From positions 19,688 to 83,687 of the forward strand of contig NZ_VWRN01000068.1 in assembly GCF_008632125.1 (NCBI RefSeq): a DNA stretch of 64,000 nucleotides. The letters are read 5' to 3'. The translations under genes were made by a program, and so were the position numbers. Shown piece by piece: positions 16,376 to 25,438 of the stretch. Position 1 is the stretch's first letter. Every line of letters begins with the position of its first letter. Below the pieces are notes generated by a model, which was not told where the DNA came from, did no database searches, and saw only the letters and a list, made by a program, of their open reading frames with translations. The stretch comes from Cupriavidus cauae. GTDB taxonomy: Bacteria > Pseudomonadota > Gammaproteobacteria > Burkholderiales > Burkholderiaceae.

Positions 16376-16996
16376 ATGTCGGCCGCGCCCCCACCCGCCC
16401 TGGAGTTCTGGTTCGAGTTCGGCAGCAACTACAGCTACCTGAGCGCGATGCGGATCGAGCCGCTGGCCGCCCGGCACGGCGTCGCGCTGGCGTGGAAGCC
16501 CTTCCTGCTCGGCCCGGTGTTCGCCGCACATGGCTGGGAAGGCTCGCCCTTCGTGGTGCAGCGCGCCAAGGGCGCCTACGCGATGATCGACGCCGCCCGC
16601 CAGTGCGCCAAATACGGCCTGCCATGGCGGCAGCCGAGCCAGTTCCCGCGCCGGGCGCTGCTGCCGATGCGCGTGGCGCTGCTCGGCGCCGAGGAGCCCT
16701 GGATCGGCGCCTATTGCCGCCGCATCATGCGGATGAATTTCGCCGAGGACCGCGATATCGACAATCCCGAGGCGGTCGGCGAGGCCCTGGCCGAACTGGG
16801 TCTGCCGGCCGACGCGCTGCTGTCCGCCGCGGTGCTGCGGCAGAACAAGGAGGCGCTGCGCGCGCAGACCGAACGGGCGCTGCACCGCGGCATCTTCGGC
16901 GCGCCGACCTTCTTCGTCGGCGAGCAGATGTTCTGGGGCAACGACCGGCTGGAAGACGCGCTGGCGCTGGCCATCGGGAAGCCCGCGAACGCCTGA
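16376..16996 (+). CDS. 2-hydroxychromene-2-carboxylate isomerase-like (DsbA/kappa GST fold)
   Basis: A 206-residue thioredoxin-fold protein of the DsbA/kappa-GST group. It begins LEFWFEFGSNYSYLSAMRIEPLA, where a serine in GSNYSYL occupies the place used to activate glutathione in NahD-type isomerases. The C-terminal GIFGAPTFFVGEQMFWGNDRLE is the family signature. NahD acts in naphthalene breakdown, but many paralogues have no known substrate and no naphthalene genes are near. GAGGAG precedes the ATG at 16376. Confidence 0.85.
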   Translation: MSAAPPPALEFWFEFGSNYSYLSAMRIEPLAARHGVALAWKPFLLGPVFAAHGWEGSPFVVQRAKGAYAMIDAARQCAKYGLPWRQPSQFPRRALLPMRVALLGAEEPWIGAYCRRIMRMNFAEDRDIDNPEAVGEALAELGLPADALLSAAVLRQNKEALRAQTERALHRGIFGAPTFFVGEQMFWGNDRLEDALALAIGKPANA

Positions 16997-17064
16997 GCGA
17001 GTGGGGGGCGGGGCGGGCTGGGCACGGTGGATACGCGGGGCACGCGTGCTACCATCGTCGCCCC

Positions 17065-17580
17065 ATGCCGACCAATATCGAAATCAAGGCCCGCGTCGAC
17101 GACCGCGACGCCCTGGCGCCCCTCGCGGCCGAACTGGCCGATCACGGTCCCGAGCTGCTGCAACAGGACGACACCTTCTTCCATTGCGGCAACGGCCGCC
17201 TCAAGCTGCGCGCGTTTCCCTCGGGACGGGGCGAGCTGATCTTCTATCGCCGCGCCGACGACAGCGGTCCCAAGCCCAGCCACTACCAGATCGTGCCGAC
17301 CGCCGAGCCGGACCAGTTGCGCGCCGCGCTGTCGGCCGCCTACGGTGAGGCCGGGCGCGTGCGCAAGGCCCGCATCCTCTACCTGATCGGCCGCACCCGC
17401 GTGCATCTGGACCGCGTCGAGGGACTGGGGGACTTCCTCGAACTGGAGGTGGTGCTGCGCGACGGCGAAGCGCCCGAGCACGGCGTGGCCGAGGCGCACG
17501 CGCTGCTGGGCAAGCTGGGCATCGACGCCAGCCGGCTGGTGCCGACCGCCTATGTCGATCTGCTGCGCGCAAGGGGCTGA
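17065..17580 (+). CDS. CYTH-domain protein (class IV adenylate cyclase-like)
   Basis: A 171-residue CYTH-superfamily tunnel protein. It opens with NIEIKAR (the E-x-K of the ExExK metal/phosphate motif) and shows the expected charged strands RLKLRAF, ELIFYRRAD, GRVRKARILYLIGRTRVHLDRVEGLGDFLELEVVL. The family binds triphosphates (class IV adenylate cyclase, thiamine triphosphatase or polyphosphate-related). The compact length and the NIEIKAR start fit the CyaB-like subgroup. The substrate is not determined from sequence. Confidence 0.88.
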   Translation: MPTNIEIKARVDDRDALAPLAAELADHGPELLQQDDTFFHCGNGRLKLRAFPSGRGELIFYRRADDSGPKPSHYQIVPTAEPDQLRAALSAAYGEAGRVRKARILYLIGRTRVHLDRVEGLGDFLELEVVLRDGEAPEHGVAEAHALLGKLGIDASRLVPTAYVDLLRARG

Positions 17581-18088
17581 TCCCGCCCGGCTTCTCGCAG
17601 AGGGCTTGATTGCCGCGCCGCTCTCCTGCCCTTCCTCGCCGACTGCGTCGCTGCCTGCCTTGTTCGCCGATCTCCCGCGCCGCACCGCCTCCCCGCCGGT
17701 GCCATTCCCGTGAACACCCTGATTTCCACCCGCTTTGATGTAGTACATACTGAACGTCCATTCGGTAAACACTACATCAATGGCGGGGCCCGGAAGCACC
17801 ACGCCGCGCCGCGGCCGGACGTATCCGCCGCGGAACGAGCGCGAAGCCGCTTGCCGTGGCATGCTTGCACGGTTCGGCGTGGGCAGCCGCTGGCCCGTTC
17901 CTTGCGTCAAACCGGCCGCTGCGATGTATGTAGTGAATCCTGAATGAAAACAGTGCGCGGCGCACCGCCCGGGCGGGGCGCCACGCACCAGCGCTGTGCC
18001 GTCCCTGTGCCGGGCCTGCGCCGGCGCGCCTTGCCGTTCCACCGTCCATCTCCGCCAACCGGCGACTCGCTTCAGCAAAGGAAGAACG
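17581..18088. other. Intergenic region upstream of the second ABC operon
   Basis: This 508-bp stretch holds no gene that I can support; small open frames in it lack family features. It contains a perfect 10-bp inverted repeat (see 17735-17780) and a weak promoter-like pair TTGCGT (17902-17907) with TATGTA (17927-17932), spacing 19. It probably serves as the control region of the transporter genes that start at 18089. Confidence 0.5.
17735..17780. promoter_or_regulatory. Perfect inverted repeat TTGATGTAGT / ACTACATCAA
   Basis: The arms at 17735-17744 and 17771-17780 are exact reverse complements separated by 26 bp. A related piece, GTATGTAGTG, recurs near 17926. The block is AT-richer than its surroundings and lies about 310 bp upstream of the binding-protein gene. 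It could be a paired operator for an unknown regulator. Confidence 0.5.
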
Positions 18089-19318
18089 ATGCACAACCGA
18101 ATCCGCCCCCAACGACGACTGCGCCGCGCCACCGCTGCCATGGCAGTCACCGTGTCGGCGCTGCTCGGCAGCGCCGCGGCGCTGGCGCAGAACACCATCA
18201 AGATCGGCGAGATCAACAGCTACAAGGCGCAGCCGGCGTTCCTCGAGCCGTACAAGCGCGGCTGGGAAATGGCGGTGGACGAGGTCAATGCGGCGGGCGG
18301 GGTGCTCGGCAAGAAGCTGGAGGTGGTATCGCGCGACGATAACGGCAATCCCGGCGACTCGGTGCGGGTGGCCGAGGAACTGGTGGCGCGCGAGCGCGTG
18401 GCGCTGCTGTTCGGCGGCTTCCTGTCCAACACCGGATTGGCGCTGACCGACTACGCCAAGCAGCGGCGCGTGTTCTTCCTCGCCGCCGAGCCGCTGACCG
18501 ACAAGATCGTCTGGCAGAACGGCAACCAGTACACCTACCGGCTGCGCCCGTCGACCTATATGCAGGTCGCGATGCTGGTGCCCGAGGCGGCCAAGCTGAA
18601 GAAGAAGCGCTGGGCCATCGTCTATCCGAATTACGAGTACGGCCAGTCGGCGGTCGCGACCTTCAAGAAGCTGCTGAAGCAGGCGCAGCCCGATGTCGAG
18701 TTCGTTGCCGAGCAGGCGCCGCCGCTGGGCAAGGTCGACGCCGGCTCGGTGGTGCAGGCGCTGGCGGATGCCAAGCCCGATGCGATCTTCAACGTGCTGT
18801 TCGCCGCCGACCTCGGCAAGTTCGTGCGCGAGGGCAATACGCGCGGCCTGTTCGAGGGGCGCGAGGTCGTGTCGCTGCTGACCGGCGAGCCCGAATACCT
18901 CGATCCGCTGCGCGGCGAGGCGCCGAAGAACTGGGTGGTCACCGGCTACCCGTGGTACGCGATCGATACGCCCGAGAACAAGAAGTTCGTCGAGGCCTAC
19001 CGCAAGAAGTTCAACGACACGCCGCGCGTCGGCTCGGTGGTCGGCTACGCCGCGGTCAAGTCGATCGCGGCCGGGCTGCAGAAGGCCGGCACCACCGACA
19101 GCGACAAGCTGGCCGCCGCGTTCTCCGGCCTGCGCGTCGACACGCCGATGGGGCAGATCGTCTACCGTCCGCAGGACCATCAATCGACGATGGGCGCCTA
19201 CGTCGGCCGCACCGGCGTGCGCGACGGCAAGGGCGTGATGACCTCGTTCGTCTATGTGGACGGCGCCAAGGTCCAGCCGAGCGACGCCGAAGTGAAGGCG
19301 ATGCGGCCGGCGCAATAA
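18089..19318 (+). CDS. ABC transporter periplasmic binding protein (second system)
   Basis: A 409-residue type-I periplasmic binding protein. An Arg-rich N-region and hydrophobic core (RRATAAMAVTVSALLGSAAALAQ) form a signal peptide. The mature part starts NTIKIGEINSYKAQPAFLEPYKRGWEMAVDEVNAAGG, which is the branched-chain/aromatic-compound binding family. AAAGGA lies before the ATG at 18089. It begins a four-gene operon with a fused permease and two ATPases. Family members of this type often bind aromatic acids or amides. The nicotinate genes lie only 6 kb away but have their own transporter. Confidence 0.9.
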   Translation: MHNRIRPQRRLRRATAAMAVTVSALLGSAAALAQNTIKIGEINSYKAQPAFLEPYKRGWEMAVDEVNAAGGVLGKKLEVVSRDDNGNPGDSVRVAEELVARERVALLFGGFLSNTGLALTDYAKQRRVFFLAAEPLTDKIVWQNGNQYTYRLRPSTYMQVAMLVPEAAKLKKKRWAIVYPNYEYGQSAVATFKKLLKQAQPDVEFVAEQAPPLGKVDAGSVVQALADAKPDAIFNVLFAADLGKFVREGNTRGLFEGREVVSLLTGEPEYLDPLRGEAPKNWVVTGYPWYAIDTPENKKFVEAYRKKFNDTPRVGSVVGYAAVKSIAAGLQKAGTTDSDKLAAAFSGLRVDTPMGQIVYRPQDHQSTMGAYVGRTGVRDGKGVMTSFVYVDGAKVQPSDAEVKAMRPAQ

Positions 19319-19321
19319 CGG

Positions 19322-19391
19322 CGATGCAACCACGCCGACGCAATCGGGCCGATGCAACAGGCCGGTGCAAATAAGGCCAATGCAATAAGGC
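19322..19391 (+). repeat. 13-15-bp degenerate tandem repeat between binding-protein and permease genes
   Basis: Five units built on CGATGCAAxxxxGC start at 19322, 19336, 19350, 19363 and 19378. They fill the gap between the binding-protein stop and the permease start (19418). The array could form a spacer that lowers expression of the downstream membrane genes relative to the binding protein; this role is inference. Confidence 0.7.
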
Positions 19392-19417
19392 CGGCGCGTC
19401 CCGGCTGGAGTCGACAC

Positions 19418-21391
19418 ATGACACTGACAAGCTTGCTGGTCCAGCTGCTGAACGGCCTGGCCGAAGCCTCGACGATGTTCCTGGTGGCCGCCGGGCTGTC
19501 GCTGATCTTCGGCGTCACTCGCATCGTCAATTTCGCGCACGGCTCGTTCTTCATGCTGGGCATCTATCTGTCGTACACGGTGGTCAGCCGCATCGGCGAA
19601 ACCGCCGCCGGTTTCTGGGGCGGCGTGCTGGTGTCGGCGCTGCTGGTCGCCGCGATCGGCGCGCTGGTCGAATGCGTGATCCTGCGGCGCATCTATCAGG
19701 CGCCGGAGCTGTTCCAGCTGCTGGCGACCTTCGCGCTGGTGCTGGTGATCAAGGATGCGGCGCTGTTCGTCTGGGGACCGGAAGACCTGTTCGGCCCGCG
19801 CGCCCCGGGCCTGAGCGGCGCGGTGGAGATACTGGGCCAGCGCTTCCCGCAATACGACCTGGTGCTGATCGCGATCGGCCCACTGGTGCTCGGCCTGCTG
19901 TGGCTGCTGCTGACGCGCACGCGCTGGGGCACGCTGCTGCGCGCGGCGACGCAGGATCGCGAGATGGTCGGCGCCCTCGGCATCAATCAGGCCTGGCTGT
20001 TCACCGGCGTGTTCGCGCTGGGCTGCTTCCTTGCCGGACTGGCCGGCGCGCTGCAGGGTCCGCGTGTCCCGGCCAACCTGGCACTGGATCTGGAGACCAT
20101 CGGCAACGCCTTCGTCGTCGTCGTGGTCGGCGGCATGGGCTCGATTCCCGGCGCCTTCCTCGCGGCGCTGCTGATCGCCGAGATCAAGGCGCTGTGCATC
20201 GCGCTCGGCACGGTGTCGTTTGGCGGCGTCGAGATCGCGCTGACCAAGATGACGCTGGTGGTCGAGTTCCTGGTGATGGCGGTGATCCTGGTGGTGCGGC
20301 CATGGGGACTGCTGGGCAAGCCGCAGGCGCCGTCGCGCAATGGCGCCGAGCTGGAGGCGCCGCTGCGCGCGCCCGGCAAGGCGGTCAAGCTCGCCGGCGC
20401 GCTGACCGTCGCGGCGCTGCTGCTGGTGCCGGTGCTGGCGCCGGCCTATCCGTACCTGACCGTGCTGCTGGTCGAGATCCTGATCGCTGTGCTGTTCGCC
20501 GCCAGCCTGCACTTCATCATGGGGCCTGGCGGCCTGCATTCGTTCGGCCATGCCGCCTACTTTGGCCTCGGCGCGTATGCCGCCGCGCTGCTGCTGACCA
20601 AATGGCAGCTGCCGATGGAGGCCACGCTGCTGCTGGGGCCGCTGGTCGCCTGCATTGGCGCGGTGGTGTTCGGCTGGTTCTGCGTGCGGCTGTCGGGCAC
20701 CTATCTGGCGATGCTGACGCTGGCCTTCGCGCAGATCGTCTGGTCCGTCATCTATCAATGGGACGGCTTTACCGGCGGCAGCAACGGGCTGCTGGGCGTG
20801 TGGCCAGCCGGCTGGCTGTCGTCACCGACCGCGTTCTACTACCTGACCATGGGGCTGTGCTGCCTGTGCGTGCTGGCGCTGCGGCGCGTGCTGTTCGCCC
20901 CGTTCGGCTACGCGATGCGGGCCGGCCGCGACGCGGCGCTGCGTGCCGAGGCGATCGGCATCGACGTCAAGCGCGTGCAGTGGGTGGCGTTCGCCATCGC
21001 GGGCCTGTTCTGCGGCATGGCGGGCGTGCTGTTCGCCTACTCGAAGGGCAGCATCTCGCCGGACGCGATCAGCGTCGGCCGCTCGGTCGACGGCCTGGTG
21101 ATGGTGCTGCTTGGCGGCGTGCAGACGCTGGCGGGGCCGCTGGTCGGCGCGTCGGTGTTCACCTGGCTGCAGGACACCATCGCGCGCGAAACCGATTACT
21201 GGCGCGCGCTGCTGGGCGCGACCATGCTGCTGCTGGTGATCCTGTTCCCGGCGGGCATCGTCGGTTCGCTGCGCAAGCGCTTCGGGCGCGAGACGGACCC
21301 GGCCGTAGCCGAGCCGGCGGCCGGCGGTGCGGGGGTGGCCGGCGCGTCCCCCTCGTCCTGGCAATCCCCCTCGCTGAAGGAGCCGGCATGA
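19418..21391 (+). CDS. Fused LivH-LivM ABC permease
   Basis: A 657-residue membrane protein joining both permease halves in one chain. Residues about 1-295 are LivH-like (GLAEASTMFLVAAGLSLIFGVTRIVNFAHGSFFMLG, coupling loop GTLLRAATQDREMVGALGI). Residues about 330-625 are LivM-like (GPGGLHSFGHAAYFGLGAYAAALL, coupling loop FGYAMRAGRDAALRAEAIGIDV). A short charged linker (KPQAPSRNGAELEAPLRAPGK) joins them. Fusions of this kind occur in some branched-chain-type systems and fix the 1:1 ratio. Translation is coupled to the next ATPase by an ATGA overlap. Confidence 0.93.
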   Translation: MTLTSLLVQLLNGLAEASTMFLVAAGLSLIFGVTRIVNFAHGSFFMLGIYLSYTVVSRIGETAAGFWGGVLVSALLVAAIGALVECVILRRIYQAPELFQLLATFALVLVIKDAALFVWGPEDLFGPRAPGLSGAVEILGQRFPQYDLVLIAIGPLVLGLLWLLLTRTRWGTLLRAATQDREMVGALGINQAWLFTGVFALGCFLAGLAGALQGPRVPANLALDLETIGNAFVVVVVGGMGSIPGAFLAALLIAEIKALCIALGTVSFGGVEIALTKMTLVVEFLVMAVILVVRPWGLLGKPQAPSRNGAELEAPLRAPGKAVKLAGALTVAALLLVPVLAPAYPYLTVLLVEILIAVLFAASLHFIMGPGGLHSFGHAAYFGLGAYAAALLLTKWQLPMEATLLLGPLVACIGAVVFGWFCVRLSGTYLAMLTLAFAQIVWSVIYQWDGFTGGSNGLLGVWPAGWLSSPTAFYYLTMGLCCLCVLALRRVLFAPFGYAMRAGRDAALRAEAIGIDVKRVQWVAFAIAGLFCGMAGVLFAYSKGSISPDAISVGRSVDGLVMVLLGGVQTLAGPLVGASVFTWLQDTIARETDYWRALLGATMLLLVILFPAGIVGSLRKRFGRETDPAVAEPAAGGAGVAGASPSSWQSPSLKEPA

Positions 21392-22188
21392 CGCTGCTGC
21401 AAGTCAGACATCTGGGCAAGGCGTTCGGCGGCGTCAAGGCGGTCAGCGACGTGTCGTTCGACCTGCCCGCCGGCCAGCTGCTGGCGCTGCTCGGCCCGAA
21501 CGGCGCCGGCAAATCGACCTGCTTCAACATGCTGAACGGCCAGCTGAAGCCGGACCAGGGCTCGATCCGCTTCGACGGGCACGAGATCGCCGGCATGCGG
21601 CCGCGCGACATCTGGCGGCTCGGCGTCGGCCGGACCTTCCAGATCGCCGCGACCTTCGGCTCGATGACGGTGGTCGAGAACGTGCAGATGGCGATCCTGT
21701 CGCGCGAGCGCAAGCTGTTCCAGCTGTGGCGCCCGGTGCGCGAGCACCATCGGGAGGAGGCGATGGCGCTGCTCGAGCAGGTCGGCATGGCGAGCCAGGC
21801 CGAGCGCGCCTGCGGCGTGCTGGCCTACGGCGACGTCAAGCGCGTCGAACTCGCGATCGCGCTGGCCAACCGGCCCCGGCTGCTGCTGATGGATGAGCCG
21901 ACCGCAGGCATGGCGCCGGAGGAACGCCGCGCGCTGATGGCGCTGACCAGGCAGCTGGTCGTGCGGCACCAGTTGTCGGTGCTGTTTACCGAGCACAGCA
22001 TGGACGTCGTGTTCGCCTATGCGGACCGGATGATCGTGCTGGCGCGCGGGCAGCTGATCGCCGAGGGCGATGGCGAGGCGATCCGCAACGATCCGAAGGT
22101 GCGCGAGGTGTATTTCGGCACCGGCAAGACCTTCGAAAGCCAGGCGGGACAGCGCCGCCCGGCACAGACGCAGGAGGGCTCGGCATGA
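21388..22188 (+). CDS. ABC transporter ATPase, LivG type (second system)
   Basis: A 266-residue ATPase with Walker A GPNGAGKST, Q-loop TFQIAATFGSMTVVENV, signature-like LAYGDVKRVELAIALA, Walker B LLLMDEPTAGM and switch histidine TEHSMDVV. The ATG at 21388 overlaps the permease stop and the end overlaps the LivF-type gene, so the three genes are translated as a unit. The C-terminal tail is short and polar (RRPAQTQEGSA). Confidence 0.92.
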   Translation: MTLLQVRHLGKAFGGVKAVSDVSFDLPAGQLLALLGPNGAGKSTCFNMLNGQLKPDQGSIRFDGHEIAGMRPRDIWRLGVGRTFQIAATFGSMTVVENVQMAILSRERKLFQLWRPVREHHREEAMALLEQVGMASQAERACGVLAYGDVKRVELAIALANRPRLLLMDEPTAGMAPEERRALMALTRQLVVRHQLSVLFTEHSMDVVFAYADRMIVLARGQLIAEGDGEAIRNDPKVREVYFGTGKTFESQAGQRRPAQTQEGSA

Positions 22189-22901
22189 ACGCCGACATGC
22201 TGTTGGAAGTCAGCGGCCTGAACGCCTTCTATGGCCGCGCGCACATCCTGTTCGATGTCGGCCTCGAAGTGCGGCGGGGCGAGGTGGTCGCGCTGATGGG
22301 CCGCAACGGCGCCGGCAAGTCGACCACGATGAAGGCGCTGATGGGGCTGCTCGACCGCGCGCACGGCAGCATCCGCTTCCGCGGCCGCGACCTGGCGCGT
22401 GCCAAGCCGTACCAGATCAGCCGCATGGGCATGGGCTTCGTGCCCGAGGACCGGCGCATCTTCACCGACCTGACGGTGATGGAGAACCTCGAGATCGGCA
22501 AGCAGCCGCCGCGCCCCGATGCGGTCGAATGGACGCCGCAGAAGCTGTTCTCGCTGTTTCCCAATCTCGGCGAGATGCCGCACCGTCCGGGCGGCCAGAT
22601 GAGCGGCGGCGAGCAGCAGATGCTGACGGTGTCGCGCACGCTGATGGGCAATCCCTATCTGGTGCTGCTCGACGAGCCGTCCGAGGGCGTGGCGCCGGTG
22701 ATCGTCGAGCAGATGGCCAACATGATCCTGGCGCTCAAGCGCGAGGGCATGTCGATCCTGCTGTCGGAGCAGAACCTGCATTTCGCCGAACTGGTCAGCG
22801 ATCGCGCCTATGTGCTGGAGAACGGCCACATCCGCTATCACGGCACCATGGCGGAACTGGCGGCCAACGACGCGGTGCGGCGCGACTACCTGGCGGTGTA
22901 G
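22185..22901 (+). CDS. ABC transporter ATPase, LivF type (second system)
   Basis: A 238-residue ATPase with Walker A GRNGAGKST, signature MSGGEQQMLTVSRTLMG, Walker B LVLLDEPSEGVAP and LLSEQNLHFAEL. It completes the second importer. It overlaps livG by four bases and ends 54 bases before the convergent histidine-kinase gene; that gap is filled by a 12-bp repeat. Confidence 0.92.
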   Translation: MNADMLLEVSGLNAFYGRAHILFDVGLEVRRGEVVALMGRNGAGKSTTMKALMGLLDRAHGSIRFRGRDLARAKPYQISRMGMGFVPEDRRIFTDLTVMENLEIGKQPPRPDAVEWTPQKLFSLFPNLGEMPHRPGGQMSGGEQQMLTVSRTLMGNPYLVLLDEPSEGVAPVIVEQMANMILALKREGMSILLSEQNLHFAELVSDRAYVLENGHIRYHGTMAELAANDAVRRDYLAV

Positions 22902-22913
22902 GGAGCGAGTCGA

Positions 22914-22949
22914 CAGGCGCGCTGGCAAGCGCGCCGGGAAGCGCGCCGC
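22914..22949. repeat. 12-bp tandem repeat between convergent genes
   Basis: Three 12-bp units (CAGGCGCGCTGG, CAAGCGCGCCGG, GAAGCGCGCCGC) run from 22914 to 22949 between the stop codons of the LivF-type gene and the hybrid kinase gene. Each unit carries a self-complementary GCGCGC-like core. Confidence 0.8.
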
Positions 22950-22955
22950 CGCGTC

Positions 22956-25193
22956 TCAGCGGCCGGTGTCCTCGATCAGGCGCAGCAGCGCATCGGGGCT
23001 GACCGGCTTGACCAGATGCTGGCCGAAGCCGGCGGCCTTGCTGCGATCGCGGTCGGTCTCCTGCCCGTAGCCGGTCAGCGCGACGAAGCGGCAGGGGTGC
23101 TCGCCGAGCGCTTCGCGCAGCCGGCGTACCAGCTCGTAACCGTCCATCACCGGCAGCCCGATGTCGAGCACCGCGACATCAGGGGCGAAGCGTTCGACGA
23201 TACGCAGCGCGGAAACCGGGTCGTAGGCGACCTGCACATGGTGGCCGTAGGCCGTCAACAGCTGCGCCAGCGCCTGTACCGAATCGACGTTGTCGTCGAC
23301 CAGCAGCACGCGGCGCGCATCGCCGGGGGCCACCACGGCGGCAGGTTCCTCGCGGTGCGCAGCGGCGACCAGTGCGGCGCTGGCGTGCGCGGGCAGCCGG
23401 ATCGTGAATTCGCTGCCGTGACCGGGTCCTTCGCTGGTCGCCGTGACGCTGCCGCCGTGCAACTCGACCAGATTCTTGACCAGCGCCAGGCCGATGCCGA
23501 GCCCGCCCTCCGGGCGGTCGATCTTGCGCGGCCCCTGATAGAACAGGTCGAACAGATGGGGCAGCATCTCGGCGGCGATGCCGATGCCGTTGTCGCGCAC
23601 CTGGATCACGATGGTGCCGTCGGCGCTCTCGCCGCTGCCGCTGCCGCTGCCGATGTCGTCTCCGCCTTGATCGTCGCGCCGTGCCGACAGCAGGATCTCG
23701 CCGCCGATATCGGTATAGCGCGCGGCATTGGTCAGCAGATTGGCCACTGCCTGCGCGAGCCGCACGGGGTCGCCCTGCCAGACCAGCGTGCGGTCGACAT
23801 CGACGGTCAGCCGATGGCTGCGCTGCTCCAGCAGCCGGCTTGCCATCTCGACGGCCTTGGTCAGCACGTCGACGAGCTGCACCGTCTCGACCTTCAGTTC
23901 GATATTGCCGCGCGTGATGCGCGAGACGTCGAGCAGATCGTCGATCAGCCGCACCAGATGATCGACCTGGCGCTCGATGATGGCCCGCTCGCGCTGGGTC
24001 TCGGTGGAGCCGCGCATGCGCATCAGTTGCAGCGCGGTGACGATCGGCGACAGCGGATTGCGCAGCTCGTGCCCCAGCATGGCCAGGAATTCGTCCTTGG
24101 CCTGGCTGGCGCGCTCCAGTTCGCGCAGCAGGCGTTCGCGCTGCTGCTCGGCGATCTCGCGCGCGACGCGGTCGCTGGCGTCGCGCGTGAAGCAGCGCGT
24201 ATAGCGCAGCTTGCCGTCCTCGAAGCAGCCGTTCGAGTGGATCAGCACGGGTTTGATGCTGCCGTCCTTGCAGCGCAGCCTGGCCGGCTGGTCGTACAGC
24301 GTCTCGCCCGCCTTCAGGCTGTCGAGGATGTGTTCGATGACCGGGGCGTCGACGTGAAAGTCGGTGATTGGGCGGCCCACATACTCGTCGTAGCGATAGC
24401 CGAGCATCTGCAGCTCGGCCTGGTTGGCCCACAGGATGGTGCCGTCCGCCGCCACGCGGTGCACCCCCTCGGCGGCGTTGTCCAGAAAGTCGGTCAGCTC
24501 GATCTCGCGCCGGCGCAACGTGGCTTCGGCCTCGCGCAGGCGCTTGACCTCGTTCTCCAGCGCCAGCGCCTTCTGCTGCCATACCGCGGCGCGCAGGGCG
24601 TTGTCCTCGATCTCCGGCGGCTTGCCGGCCGCGGTGGCGTAGAAGTGGGTGTGGACGTCGCAGACGCAGCGAAAGTGCCGCGCCTGCTCGTCGCTGTCGA
24701 ACACGCGATGCGGATACGCGCACAGCAGCTTGAAGCCGTGGCGCCGGATCAGGTCGTTCCACAGTTCCTCTAGCCGCAGCGCGGCGTCGTGCCTGCCCTG
24801 CTCGCACAGCAGCGCTACCATCTCGCCGAAGGCGTGCAGCGGCGGAGCACGCCGCGCTTCGGTGGCGACCAGCTCCCCCACACTTGCCAGAAAGCGCTGC
24901 TCGTCCGGCCAGCCGTCGACCATGAAACGGTCCAGCGTCGCCTGCGCCGGCAGTGCGACCAGATTGCCGGTGTACCACGGTCGGTCGTCGCGTCCGGGGC
25001 CGAGCCCGCGCAACAGCGGCAGCAGGGCGTCCAGGTGTTCTTCGGTGGCGATCAGGATCGCACTGCCGCCGCAGCGCAGGGCCTCGTCGGCGAACTCGCG
25101 CACGTCCGCCAGAAGGATCGAATCCTCGTCGTAGAAGCGGACCATGTGGGAGGGCTCGGGCCTGGCCAGATGCCCCGGGATGACGGCTGACAT
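22956..25193 (-). CDS. Hybrid histidine kinase: MEDS, PAS, HisKA, HATPase, REC
   Basis: A 745-residue soluble hybrid sensor kinase. Residues about 16-180 are a MEDS-type sensory domain (HMVRFYDEDSILLADVREFADEALRCGG), about 185-225 a coiled coil, about 230-340 a PAS domain, about 360-425 HisKA with phospho-accepting H375 (LGHELRNPLSP), about 470-600 the ATPase (NLLTNAARYT, DNGIGI, GGLGIGLALVKNLVELHGG), and about 628-745 a receiver with D677 (VAVLDIGLPVMDG). No membrane segment is seen, so it senses a cytoplasmic signal. The start at 25193 is the first that begins near the MEDS domain. No output regulator is adjacent. It is convergent with the second ABC transporter. Confidence 0.9.
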   Translation of the reverse strand: MSAVIPGHLARPEPSHMVRFYDEDSILLADVREFADEALRCGGSAILIATEEHLDALLPLLRGLGPGRDDRPWYTGNLVALPAQATLDRFMVDGWPDEQRFLASVGELVATEARRAPPLHAFGEMVALLCEQGRHDAALRLEELWNDLIRRHGFKLLCAYPHRVFDSDEQARHFRCVCDVHTHFYATAAGKPPEIEDNALRAAVWQQKALALENEVKRLREAEATLRRREIELTDFLDNAAEGVHRVAADGTILWANQAELQMLGYRYDEYVGRPITDFHVDAPVIEHILDSLKAGETLYDQPARLRCKDGSIKPVLIHSNGCFEDGKLRYTRCFTRDASDRVAREIAEQQRERLLRELERASQAKDEFLAMLGHELRNPLSPIVTALQLMRMRGSTETQRERAIIERQVDHLVRLIDDLLDVSRITRGNIELKVETVQLVDVLTKAVEMASRLLEQRSHRLTVDVDRTLVWQGDPVRLAQAVANLLTNAARYTDIGGEILLSARRDDQGGDDIGSGSGSGESADGTIVIQVRDNGIGIAAEMLPHLFDLFYQGPRKIDRPEGGLGIGLALVKNLVELHGGSVTATSEGPGHGSEFTIRLPAHASAALVAAAHREEPAAVVAPGDARRVLLVDDNVDSVQALAQLLTAYGHHVQVAYDPVSALRIVERFAPDVAVLDIGLPVMDGYELVRRLREALGEHPCRFVALTGYGQETDRDRSKAAGFGQHLVKPVSPDALLRLIEDTGR

Positions 25194-25438
25194 AGAAGCG
25201 ATGTGGGCGCGCTGCGCCGTGCGGAAGGCCCCATGATACTGCGCGCGCGCCGGCAGGCCGTCAAATCGCACGCCTATTGCCGTGAACCGGACGCGGATTG
25301 GACGCGGACCGGCCGCGCATCGGACCCGAACCGCCCGCGAACCAGCCCAGGAAATGCCGGCGAAGGCAGCGCTGAAAGCGGCGGCGAAGGCCCCGTATCG
25401 ACGCCGTGCCCGATATACTCTGCGCAACACTCCTACCG

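Noticed and set aside
17710..17943. Small open frame (77 codons) before the second ABC operon
   Set aside because: No family features and it spans an inverted repeat that looks regulatory.
25406..25438. Upstream ATG for nicR
   Set aside because: It overlaps a TATACT promoter hexamer and adds residues without family match; ATG 25439 is preferred.
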